DNA of 64,000 bases from the NCBI RefSeq assembly GCF_037975245.1, contig NC_092563.1, positions 17,785,594 to 17,849,593 of the forward strand. Reading direction: 5' to 3'. The stretch's first letter is position 1. Each line of letters starts with the position of its first letter. The stretch is from Apostichopus japonicus (Eukaryota; Echinodermata; Holothuroidea; Aspidochirotida; Stichopodidae). This document shows, piece after piece, positions 1-9,687 of the stretch. Below the pieces are notes generated by a model. The model made no database searches, was not told the origin of the DNA, and worked only from the letters and a program-made list of their open reading frames with translations. The position numbers and the translations under genes were made by a program.

Positions 1-1190
1 TCGTCAGCTCCGTTAACTCGATTATAATCGTAGTAACATTCACGCCTACTGATTCAACTACTTACTAAGTTTGGCATATGCAATTAGCTAAATTTAGCCT
101 ATAGCCTATTACAAGCCTACAGTTGGCCACTGCGTAATAAAATACATATTGCCTACCTAACCTCACTCTATGGAATGTCACGAACCGTATGCACAACAAC
201 GTCGACAACGTTCGTTCTCATCCTTTCTATGATTCGTCCTAAGTTGTTGCACGAACAGCATGTTATGAAGCTAAGCTAGCAATCGTACGTGATATGCACT
301 TCCTATAAATAATTATTACACTGCTAATACACTGCAATAACGATATTTGTTTTTAGGCCACTGCATATCTGGCTATATTACAAAATATGAAAGTTTATAT
401 TGTCCATCAGTTAAGTTCCTCAAATGTATTAAAGTCCAGACATTGGACAATAAACAAGAATCATCCTACTGGAAAAATTGTAAAAGAGCACTATGTTTGT
501 CTTCTGATATATTATGTAAAAGAATATGTGAAAGAATTCAAACAGGAAACAAAATCTGCTGATGATATCATATCATATGATCAGGGGCATAGCCAGTATG
601 TAGCACTGTAGGCCCGGGCCTACACTTTTTTTGGGCCAAGTTATCTTTTTTTTTTAAACACCCATAATTCAAATCCATAGGCTTGCTGGACGAGTTTAAG
701 AGTCTAGACAGGAAAAACTATATTGAAATGAACGTAGCAAGAATATGGCTAAATTAGGTGACCTATTCTTCTGTCATCTAGGCTGTCATTTCTATTGCGT
801 GCCATTTCATTCAACACTCTACCCGCCGAAAAAGACTAGGATCCGATCTTGTCAGTTTTTTAACATCTAGTTAAGAACCCGTTAACGCAGATAATATTTC
901 AGTTGAGAAAACAGTTGAGAAATTTGCATCAGATGGCAATCGTCGGATAGCTCTCTTTAAGCCAACTTAAACATTTACTAGCTACAGTTGTATCAAAGAC
1001 AATTACTGGCTAAAGTTGTATCAAATACATTTCTGGCCTATCTTTGTATTTACAAGTATCAGAAGTTGAAAAGTAAGACTACTCTGTACATGTACCTTGC
1101 TAATTTTAAATACATTATGTAGTATTGAATTACGTACTATTTTAACTCGTTTGTTTTTGGGGTTTAAAAGTTAGCAAGAGGCCCGGGAAC
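1..1190. other. upstream intergenic DNA, no gene seen
   Basis: CpG-retaining, AT-rich DNA with scattered TAGCCTA/TAGGCCT words. Two overlapping short frames (347-611) have no recognisable content and no splice or codon support. Confidence 0.6.
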
Positions 1191-1228
1191 CAGAATGAAC
1201 ACTCGGGAAGGGCCGTTTCCGGCCATCT

Positions 1229-1246
1229 GGGGGGGGGGGGGGGGGG
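1229..1246 (+). repeat. poly-G run (18 G)
   Basis: Eighteen consecutive G. A matching C-rich stretch follows at about 1355-1365, inside a degraded repeat that spans about 1195-1390. Confidence 0.9.
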
Positions 1247-1390
1247 TTGTAAAACCAACAATTTTCTTGTACGCTCCGCGCCAACCGATGGTGGCGCTCC
1301 GCTCAGATAGTCGTGCCTACAACTTTGAAAATCCATATCAATCGCAAAAAGTGCTCCCCCCCCCCTTTCAAATTCCTGGCTACGTCGCTG

Positions 1391-1449
1391 GACCCCCATG
1401 CCGGGTTTAACACATCCATTTTCAATCACACTGACGAAAATCAAGAGTA
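1391..1449 (+). repeat. left arm of a 60-bp inverted repeat flanking a nested repeat block
   Basis: The stretch from GACCCCCATGCCGGGTTT to CAAGAGTA recurs in reverse complement at 3202-3263 with a few substitutions and small gaps. Both arms have TA repeats on their inner side. Confidence 0.8.
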
Positions 1450-1459
1450 GGCCTATGTG

Positions 1460-1463
1460 TATA

Positions 1464-1521
<58 letters not shown>
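1460..1521. repeat. (TA)n microsatellite
   Basis: Nearly pure alternating TA. Further TA tracts at about 1929-1954 and 3181-3203 border the inserted repeats, consistent with preferred insertion into TA DNA. Confidence 0.95.
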
Positions 1522-1524
<3 letters not shown>

Positions 1525-1535
1525 GCTATATATGA

Positions 1536-1919
1536 ATTAGACCAATCAGCAAAATTTTGATTTTTGTTGAAATGTGAGATATTTGGGAAAGTTTAGCTTA
1601 TTTGTCAATTTTATCTTCATTAAGAATTTCATCACTACAAAAAAAAAACTTAACAGAATTTTTTTATTATCAGGGTATGGACCTAAATGTTAAATTAAAC
1701 AATGATTAACTCTGCTGTTACAAGATGCATGGACTAATAATCTTTTTTACTGGCCTATATATCTGTATAAATCTAAATATTCGTTGGAGGTGAAATATTG
1801 ATGTGGGGAGGGGTGGGGAGCTTCTAAAATCATTTTGCATCGCGGAGTTTCAAATATGAAATTTTAATAACACCGTATTTCAAGGACAAAAAGTTTAAAA
1901 AAATGCTGGTTGGTCTAAT
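1536..1919. mobile_element. MITE-like element with 16-bp terminal inverted repeats
   Basis: Left end ATTAGACCAATCAGCA (1536-1551) and right end TGCTGGTTGGTCTAAT (1904-1919) are inverted copies with one mismatch. The 384-bp interior is AT-rich and non-coding. The element is flanked by TA repeats; a longer target duplication is not clear. The same 16-bp end occurs once more at 4040-4055. Confidence 0.7.
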
Positions 1920-2049
1920 CCAAATAGCTTATATATATATATATATATATATATGTTAATGCAATGGAGGTAAACGACAAAGGCAAATGAATATATATAA
2001 ATGAAAATCGTAATGAGTTGGAAAATCAAGAACAGTGAAAAAACTTTCA

Positions 2050-2121
2050 GCCTCCACCGGGATTCGAACCACGGGCCTCCCGCTCTGTACGTGGACACCC
2101 TAACCACTAGGCTATGGACGC
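2050..2121 (-). pseudogene. tRNA-like sequence, copy 1
   Basis: Reads on the minus strand from GCGTCCATAGCCTAGTGG (A box) to GTGGTTCGAATCCCGG (B box), 72 bases. A cloverleaf can be drawn, but the acceptor stem has a G-G mismatch, the T stem has two mismatches, and the loop would give an ACA anticodon. This favours a tRNA-derived repeat over a working tRNA. Confidence 0.75.
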
Positions 2122-2422
2122 TGATTGTATGTCCAGAGGTTCGAAACCGGTAAGGAAGATCGTAATTCCACTGTAGGCGTTTGTCACCTATATCGAACAA
2201 TACTAGTTCTGTTTTTGGTGACATATTTTGCCCTACTCTAGAGATCAAACATGATGCTATCCAACTCGAAAATCATTTGTGATTCCTAAAGCCGGATCTC
2301 GAAAGAGATACTTTGAACAGACTTTATGTTAATGCAATGGAGGTAAACGACAAAGGCAAATGAATATATATAAATGAAAATCGTAATGAGTTGGAAAATC
2401 AAGAACAGTGAAAAAACTTTCA

Positions 2423-2494
2423 GCCTCCACCGGGATTCGAACCACGGGCCTCCCGCTCTGTACGCGGACACCCTAACCACTAGGCTATGGACGC
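2423..2494 (-). pseudogene. tRNA-like sequence, copy 2
   Basis: Same 72 bases as copy 1 with one substitution in the anticodon stem, exactly 373 bases further. Same mismatches in acceptor and T stems. Confidence 0.75.
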
Positions 2495-3059
2495 TGATTG
2501 TATGTCCAGAGGTTCGAAACCGGTAAGGAAGATCGTAATTCCACTGTAGGCGTTTGTCACCTATATCGAACAATACTAGTTCTGTTTTTGGTGACATATT
2601 TTGCCCTACTCTAGAGATCAAACATGATGCTATCCAACTCGAAAATCATTTGTGATTCCTAAAGCCGGATCTCGAAAGAGATACTTTGAACAGACTTTAT
2701 GTTAATGCAATGGAGGTAAACGACAAAGGCAAATGAATATATATAAATGAAAATCGGCTGAAAGTTTTTTCACTGTTCTTGATTTTCCAACTCATTACGA
2801 TTTTCATTTATATATATTCATTTGCCTTTGTCGTTTACCTCCATTGCATTAACATAAGGTCTGTTCAAAGTATCTCTTTCGAGATCCGGCTTTAGGAATC
2901 ACAAATGATTTTCGAGTTGGATAGCATCATGTTTGATCTCTAGAGTAGGGCAAAATATGTCACCAAAAACAGAACTAGTATTGTTCGATATAGGTGACAA
3001 ACGCCTACAGTGGAATTACGATCTTCCTTACCGGTTTCGAACCTCTGGACATACAATCA

Positions 3060-3131
3060 GCGTCCATAGCCTAGTGGTTAGGGTGTCCGCGTACAGAGCG
3101 GGAGGCCCGTGGTTCGAATCCCGGTGGAGGC
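3060..3131 (+). pseudogene. tRNA-like sequence, inverted copy 3
   Basis: Plus-strand copy identical to copy 2 as far as I can read. It is followed by a run of six T (3138-3143), as expected of an RNA polymerase III terminator. Confidence 0.75.
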
Positions 3132-3137
3132 TGAAAG

Positions 3138-3143
3138 TTTTTT
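3138..3143 (+). terminator. T6 run after tRNA-like copy 3
   Basis: Six T residues seven bases after the tRNA-like 3' end. The same run follows the two minus-strand copies. This is the standard polymerase III stop signal; use is unproven. Confidence 0.45.
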
Positions 3144-3201
3144 CACTGTTCTTGATTTTCCAACTCATTACGATTTTCATTTATATATATATATATATAT
3201 A

Positions 3202-3263
3202 TACTCTTGATTTTATTCACTGTGATTGAAAAATGGAGACCTGTAAAACCCGGCATGGGGGTC
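3202..3263 (-). repeat. right arm of the 60-bp inverted repeat
   Basis: Reverse complement reads GACCCCCATGCCGGGTTTTA, then CATTTTTCAATCACAGTGA and CAAGAGTA, matching 1391-1449. Confidence 0.8.
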
Positions 3264-4039
3264 TGAAGATGGAAGGTGACGGCCGTGCCCCTGACTTTCT
3301 TCTGGGCTTGTAATGTTAGACTACATGCTAATTGTGGTAAATTAAGAATTACTTATCAACACTTTGAAAAGTGGTAACTAAAAATGAGGGAGAATATAGA
3401 GCCCGGTGTAGGGTGCTATTGTTTCACTGAAATATAGTTATCACAGTCAATGGATAGATCAAAGCATCAATATGTAACTGAAAGTCTGAGAAAAGGGATG
3501 TTGGAGATTTCATTACCTGTAATGTATGGAACGGTAGTTTTGAGATCTTTCGAAATGCTCCATTACTATACTAGGACTATGTACTGATGACGTAATCAGT
3601 ACAATGCTTCTTCACTTTGACAGTGTGTATCAAGGCGCTTATCAATTTGACCCCCAGCTTCCCGATCATCGGGCTGAATAAGTTTCGTATATTGTTTATA
3701 TGTACCTCTGGTAGTCTGGGTCACATGTTCCTGTTGTGTTGTAAGGTCAGGGGAAGATACAACCCTGACTCTGGGACCATGTTATTTCAATTGACGGTCT
3801 TGAGTCAATGATACCAAAACTCCTGTGTACTGCGATAACAGAAACAAAATCGACTTGCATGTTTTTTATCATTACCATTTGGAGATTTTGACCTATGTAA
3901 GTGCTATAGCCCCCTCTCATTTTTATCAATAGTGCAATGCACCTTCTGGTCCCTGTGTTGTTGCGTGTGATTGATGGCAAGTCCTTAGCTGTTAGTATTA
4001 CCGAAGGGTACTGACTAACGTCTAAACCCTAACCATTGG
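3264..4039. other. upstream flank of FHOD, no clear element
   Basis: No gene, TATA box or clear repeat. Two short frames (3617-3811 plus, 3747-3980 minus) have no recognisable content. This is where a FHOD promoter would be expected, but the transcription start cannot be placed. Confidence 0.5.
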
Positions 4040-4055
4040 ATTAGACCAACCAGCA
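4040..4055 (+). repeat. solo copy of the MITE end just upstream of FHOD ATG
   Basis: ATTAGACCAACCAGCA is identical to the inverted right end of the 1536-1919 element, and the next dozen bases (AAGTTTTGATTT) are also similar to its left end. No partner end was found nearby. It lies 48 bases before the start codon, so it is either 5' UTR or promoter DNA. Confidence 0.6.
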
Positions 4056-4103
4056 AAGTTTTGATTTAGTGTTAAGGATACTTGGACTTTGCAGCAGGCA
4101 GCA

Positions 4104-4268
4104 ATGGCTGCCTTTGAATGCCGAGTGCAATTTTTGAATGACACCGATCCCTTCGCAACGACAGTGTTTCCAGAACCTACTCGTCCTCTTCGCTTCACCT
4201 TTGATGAGTATCTGCCATTAATTGACCAGATACCGGATTTACGAAGGCTTCTAAATGCACCACATGAA
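4104..4268 (+). CDS. FHOD: FHOD exon 1: N terminus of GTPase-binding-like domain
   Basis: Encodes residues 1-55, beginning MAAFECRVQFLNDTDPFA and ending in RRLLNAPHE. This matches the FHOD1 opening block (VQYLEDTDPFA, then IPALHRLLGAP). The ATG at 4104 has a favourable context (G at -3, G at +4). An in-frame TTG lies 15 bases upstream but there is no need for it. The exon ends at GAA|GTACGT in phase 0. The 5' UTR cannot be delimited; an AG at 4093-4094 could even be an acceptor from an upstream non-coding exon. A transposon-end-like sequence sits only 48 bases before the ATG. Confidence 0.96.
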
Positions 4269-4689
4269 GTACGTTGAACGGGTTTTGCTAAACTTCTTCT
4301 GATCATCATTCTAGTAGCAATCCAATAACGGTTCATATAACCCGAGTCAATGTTTTAAAAAAACAACTACAAAAAAATACCTCGACTTGCTAAGGCTTTA
4401 CTTAGGCTAGGACAGACATTAAATAATATTATTCATAGGCCTAGAACGTTGAACTTGTATTTGTAAGTTATAATTTGTAGCACAGGCTAAGGTAATTACC
4501 AATACGTTAGGCCAAGGCCATTCTTAAATTAGGCTAGATACCATACACTGGCGAATACGTGTAACAGACATTGGCTTGGACCAATAGTATCGGTAGGCCG
4601 AGATTATAATTATATTAATTTTCTGTAAAGGCAAGACCAACTTAGGTAACTTAGGCCTAGATTTGAATAAGGGTAGTATTAGTCATGCC

Positions 4690-5411
4690 TTTTCGCCAGG
4701 CAGCCAGTGGAATAAACCCATTATGTATTGTAATTCATCAGACTACCAGGCGAAGAAGAAATGCATCGATAATCTTATTCCCTGGCTGCCGGATGAATAA
4801 GGACTAACCCTTGCACTCATTCACCCGATGCTTCCATGCGAATAAGAAAACATTACATATTATTCACCCGGCAACAGTACAAATAAGGCGTATTGCCCGT
4901 TTTAAGTCGTCCAGCTGCTGAGTGAATAACATGACCTATTTCCTTATTTGCCCGGCATCTCGACAAAAATGGAATCGCACCTTGAACGCTGCATGTTCTG
5001 TATACAGTTTGATGCAAACGGTATTGGTAGAATTTTTAACCTGTGGATTTCAAGAGCCAGTTGGCTATTGAAATGGCACCTAAACTTATGAGAGTCAATT
5101 CTCATCACCGTAATGTTTTTGAATTATGGTTTGGTTGATCTTAAATATTCTCCCCAAAGATGCCACGTGTTGTGTTGTCTAGAACATTGAGGAAGTTCAG
5201 AGAAGGACCAGTGTGCACTGCAGCTATTATTCACCTTTCGATTATCCTGTGAATAACGATCATCATGAACCCTAGTTGCTTTGCACTTAATCAACAAGTA
5301 CAGAAACTGTGTTACTCTGCACCTACTAAGATCTGCTCTCTGATTGCTTAATTAACTGCCGGACAAATAGTGGGTGTACATTTTCATTCACCCGGCTGCC
5401 AGGCCAATAGC
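4690..5411. repeat. cluster of hairpin motifs of the type TTATTCACCCGGC
   Basis: At least eight related words, in both orientations: GCCAGGCAGCCAGTGGAATA (about 4696), CTTATTC...GAATAAG (4774-4801), ATTCACCCGATG...GAATAAG (about 4819-4846), TTATTCACCCGGC...AATAAGG (4860-4888), CTGAGTGAATAA, CCTTATTTGCCCGGC (about 4942), TTATTCAC...GTGAATAA (5227-5256), CATTCACCCGGCTGCCAGG (about 5385). Two of them have perfect 7- and 8-bp stems with the same 14-base loop. Confidence 0.6.
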
Positions 5412-7549
5412 CGCGTGAAACGATGGGGTAGAATAATATCTTCAGAGTGAAAGCCCTAAATTTACCAAAGTATCCCTGAACGTTTCATATGAAACAAACT
5501 ATGTGGATACGAATTGGCTATCCTATGGATTACAACAATTTGCAACAAGATACTAAAATCTGATGTTGCCATCGATGAACTCTGCTTATTTTAGTTAAGC
5601 ATCGTAGCCCTCTCGGCTATTGGATACATGAGGTTGGAGGACATGCATATTGCAGTTTAGTATCCCTGACTTTTTGGGCATGGCTGTCACTTGCTAGTCA
5701 AATTATATACAACAAAGAAAGGACAGCAGGGTCGACAAATGTAATTTAGCAAATCTTCAAAGCTAAGTTAAATTTACATTTGCTCATGGTTCACTGCAAA
5801 GTAATGTTCCATTCAGGAACCCCCTGTGATTAGAATTCATAATATCATTCAGAATATCAAAGTAGTGTGGTAAGGGGTGCAATATAGTAATAATGCAACT
5901 GCCCAAGTAGGTGTGCAAAACTTGATTAACGTTATTATAATGCACAGATGTTTTAAGAACAGCAAGAAAATTAAGTGTTTAAAACATATTACTACCCCCT
6001 GTACCTTCTCTTTTGACTTTTGATGTTTTAGATTTGAGCAGGCCTACCAGAGCAATTTCACAGTAAAATTTCCTCTTTCACTAGTCAATCTGTTAATTCT
6101 CATCCAGAAATGCTGACGTGAACGTAATGGCCATTTTAGTGTGTCTGTGTTCCAGTGTATCAGTTGCTCACTGATCTCTAAATGATTTACTGTATGTAGT
6201 TTGATTCCAACTCTAAAGATTTACTTTGAAAAACCATTCTCTAAGTATTTATTTCTTTCTTTTTCTTCTTTTTCTTCCAATTTTTTGGCAGTAAAATCTT
6301 TCCTTTATGACATGATTAGTATTTAGAAAATATTTTAACTTTGATTTTGTAAACTTCCTTTGCCATGATTTGGAATTTTTAGTTTAATACAAAACTTTTT
6401 GCTCAAGATGACAAATGTAGGAGGGATGTGTCCTGATTGTTTAATCGATTAATATTTTATTTGGGTTAGTAATTCCTTTAAATTGCTGGTGAGTGGTGAC
6501 AATTACTTCTGGTATGTAACCGAAATAACCTTGAAATTGTGACATCCATTTATGTGAAAGTATTTCATGGTGTTGACAAAATATAGCTTTGTTACAAACC
6601 TTGAATGTTCACAAAATGCCACTTTACAGAAATGTTATTTCTGTGATATTGACATTGTGAGGCACAGTACAGTACCATATGCAAAGCATCCTGTACTGAT
6701 TAAAACAGTACATAATTTGCAACTAGTACGCATTCTATTCACAGTTTCTAGGGTACTGTAACATTGTACCTGTGGATTGGAGTATCTATTTACCCCCTTT
6801 TTTTCCCCTTTTCTCTTTATGTCAATTACACCTTCATACATAACTCTGTTCCTTTGTTCGCTTTCTTTAAGAATCAGTCAAGCAGATAAGTTTTCTTCAA
6901 AGAATTTTTCTGTGGTGTGGGTGGTGTCTATCAATGTCAGAGCTCTAATACTAAATACATATTGCTGATCCTTACAGCAGGGAGCTGCTAAGTATCTGTG
7001 CACAGCAAATATTGCAGCTCTGTAAATACAGTCTGGATAAAATGTAAACAAAGAAGAATTTATTAAGAGACAGGGACTCCTTGGCTCAAAAGTGATTCAT
7101 TTGTTAGGAATTTCTCCTTTAAAGGTACATCTGTAAACTGGAACCAAAAAAAATAAAATCCAGTTAGATAAAGGTAGTACAGTGTTATTATCAGGGTTAT
7201 ACTGAATGCTTCGATGGGCATTGGCAACAGTCTTTGTCTGAGGAATAGTGATTTAATATCTTGGCTCAAGATTTACTAAATGCCCAGATCACAAGATACA
7301 CGGTATTATTCTCACAAAGTTAAGTCTAAAACTTAAACTAGAATTGATCAGATGGCTAAGCTTGCTAAACTTACCAGTATGGCATAAGCTCAGAAGGTTT
7401 ACTGTACAATGAATGGAAAGGGAAAAATATCATTGCATTGAATACTGTATGCTATGTGAATTTAAAGAATGATTCAGAAGTAGTAAAAATGGTTTTAAAT
7501 AAATGTATGCCAGTTTTTAGTGGTATCTAGTATATGTGGGAATGTTACA

Positions 7550-7845
7550 CAGGGATGTGATCACACTGAGCGGCACCGGGCGGCTGCACCCAGCAGTTCT
7601 GAATGCCGCACAGCACAAACAGTATTTTAAACATTTCCGCCCGGCACTTTTTTTTATGATAATTTAACAAATTTTACGATAACCAAAATCTGTGAGAATA
7701 CATAGTACAGAATAGGAAAAGTAGCACTACCTGAGCATACTTCATGTACAAAATTTGTCCAGTGGGGAGGGGGGGAACCCCACCCATGAGATGATGTGGA
7801 TCACACTACCTGCCCAGCACTCAAATATTCCTGAGCACATCCCTG
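7550..7845. mobile_element. MITE of the CAGGGATGTG family, copy 1
   Basis: Starts CAGGGATGTG and ends CACATCCCTG. It is flanked by the 6-bp duplication GTTACA (7544-7549 and 7846-7851). The interior has GCCGGGCGG/GCCCGGCA words shared with the copy at 32085-32414. Non-coding. Confidence 0.88.
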
Positions 7846-9586
7846 GTTACATCACAATACATCACAGGGAATAATTTAATGTTAAAAGTTTGTGTAGCAT
7901 TTCTTTAAGACTCTGATATGCTTAAAAAATACTATGGTTCCTGTGTAAAAAAAAAACTATATCTTTTTACCACTTATTTAGCAGTTTGACCATTTTGCAT
8001 AGCATGTTGCCATGCAATACCCGGATAAGTTGTTCTCAGTATCAAGCTATTCATCACTGCAGAAAGCATCCCTGTCAACTTATTTCTCTCTTTTTTTTTA
8101 CAACCGGATGTTATCATGAACTGGCTCCTATTGTCATAAATGATAGCAGGGAAGTTCCAAGCAAAACAGGACATGACCCTTACAATTTCAAATGGACTCA
8201 TTCATGGCAAAGTTGGTGTCAAGTTGAATCTAAGATTTCAAGTTTTCATAATCTGCACAACAAATTTTACTTTTGTTTTGTTTACCTATTTAACTTTGTA
8301 ATGTTAATTAGCATAACTTTAATTGCAATATAACTACAAAAATTCTAATTAAGTGGATTGTTAAATATATACAAGATAACAATCATAAAACTGTTTTGGT
8401 ATGTGATGTTCCAATTCCAGAGAGGGAAAAATATGACTTAATTGTTTTGTTACGTAGTTATCATGAACTGGCTCCTATTGTCTTAAGTGATAGTGCACAG
8501 GAAACATTGGGAATACTTAAGATACTGTAGGAATGGCAGGTCACAAGCATGTGTAAACGTTTGTAAATGATTTGTAAATTTATTTTCTGTTATTTGACTA
8601 CCTCTTTGCTTGTTTTTCCATTCGTTGTTCTTCTTTCATTTTTGTGTATATACAATATGAAAAGTTTGACTGCTTGTGAACATTTTTGATTCTTTGTTAA
8701 TTGTATTTTCTGCTCCTGCCATGTTGCAGTTTCTTGTGTATTCGTGTGTAAATTTTTAAAAGAGTGTAATAAATTCTTTATAGTTTATACCAAAATTCAA
8801 ACAAGCTTCTACAAATGATGCTCATGAATGCAAAAGTTGTAAAGCAGCTAATTTGCAATATTTGATTTCATTTATTCGGATAACTTTTTGACTGCTACAG
8901 TATTTGATGATAAAATGTCATTTTCAGCTTGGCTAGTGGTCATTTCATGTTATCAGTGTATATATAGCAGAATATTGTGAAATTTTCTATACATTTTTAC
9001 TGTACACAGGATGAATACTAATGGGCAGAATGTTTGGACAACAAATTGTTGAGAACCTGAATGGAATCATTAATTGCTAATTCATCAACTTTTATCGGGT
9101 GCAGAAATGTAAACAAATTGTGTAAATCTGATCAATTGCATGGTTTATTTTCTTCACCTGTCTCCATTCAATACTTATCATGCACTCTGACCGTAGTAAC
9201 ATGTAAGCAGTGCAACCCTCCCTCCCCCCCACCCCTCAAAAGCCACCATCAACCCACTTTTGGTCAACAACCAACCATTTTCTGTTTCTTCCAAATCTAC
9301 CATTCTGATTTACAATGTAATTTTCATCTGATACAAGCTTTGCTAAACCTGTCTATCAAATGTAAAAAGCTGCTTGTCACTGCATGGTTCTGACAGCCAT
9401 TGTGAATTTGAAAACAGTGGGCTAGATTGTAAACAAAACAGCTTCCTTGTTGTTATCTGAGGAATGCTGATTTTCACTCAAAAGTTTTTATCAGAATTGG
9501 AAATTTAGAGAAACATGAAAAGTAGACTAAGAGAGGAAACTTGCAAATGCCTTGGTACGTTACTTTATTCATATTTCTCTTCGCAG

Positions 9587-9687
9587 CTTGCTGAATGTGG
9601 ACTCCAGCTCTCACATACCGGCAGCTACTTGGAGGTTGAGGAGTCCATTAATGACCAGAAGGATGACTTTGAAGGCTACGATAAAAC
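9587..9687 (+). CDS. FHOD: FHOD exon 2: middle of GTPase-binding-like domain
   Basis: Encodes residues 56-88 and two bases of codon 89. The text LAECGLQLSHTGSYLEVEE lines up with the FHOD1 block LEDCALQVSPSGYYLDTEL. Acceptor TTCGCAG|CTT and donor AAAAC|GTGAGT are both good. Together with exons 1 and 3 it makes the ubiquitin-like fold known from the FHOD1 N-terminal structure (established knowledge). Separated from exon 1 by a 5.3-kb intron. Confidence 0.95.

Larger units (their letters stand above)
1953..2756 (-). repeat. 373-bp tandem repeat carrying tRNA-like sequence (two full units and part of a third)
   Basis: The unit beginning ATGTTAATGCAATGGAGG starts at 1953, 2326 and 2699, an exact 373-base period. 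Units 1 and 2 differ by very few bases (for example GTACGTGGAC against GTACGCGGAC). The third unit is cut at 2756, where an inverted copy begins. Confidence 0.95.
2757..3190 (+). repeat. inverted copy of the 373-bp unit
   Basis: Reverse complement of the array at 1953-2756, starting just after the tRNA-like 3' end of one unit and covering one whole further unit. Together with the left array it forms a fold-back with arms of about 390 bases and a spacer of about 42 bases (2757-2798). Confidence 0.93.
4269..9586 (+). other. FHOD intron 1
   Basis: 5.3 kb between GTACGT and TTCGCAG. Its first 1.2 kb keeps CpG and contains a cluster of small hairpin motifs (4690-5411). A MITE lies at 7550-7845. 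The rest is AT-rich, with no exon that fits FHOD. Confidence 0.85.

Noticed and set aside
1895-3229. Three nearly identical open frames of about 100-117 residues (two minus, one plus) beginning MISRVGQNMS
   Set aside because: They are translations of the 373-bp repeat unit and run through its tRNA-like part and TA tracts. Their similarity to each other is DNA-level duplication.
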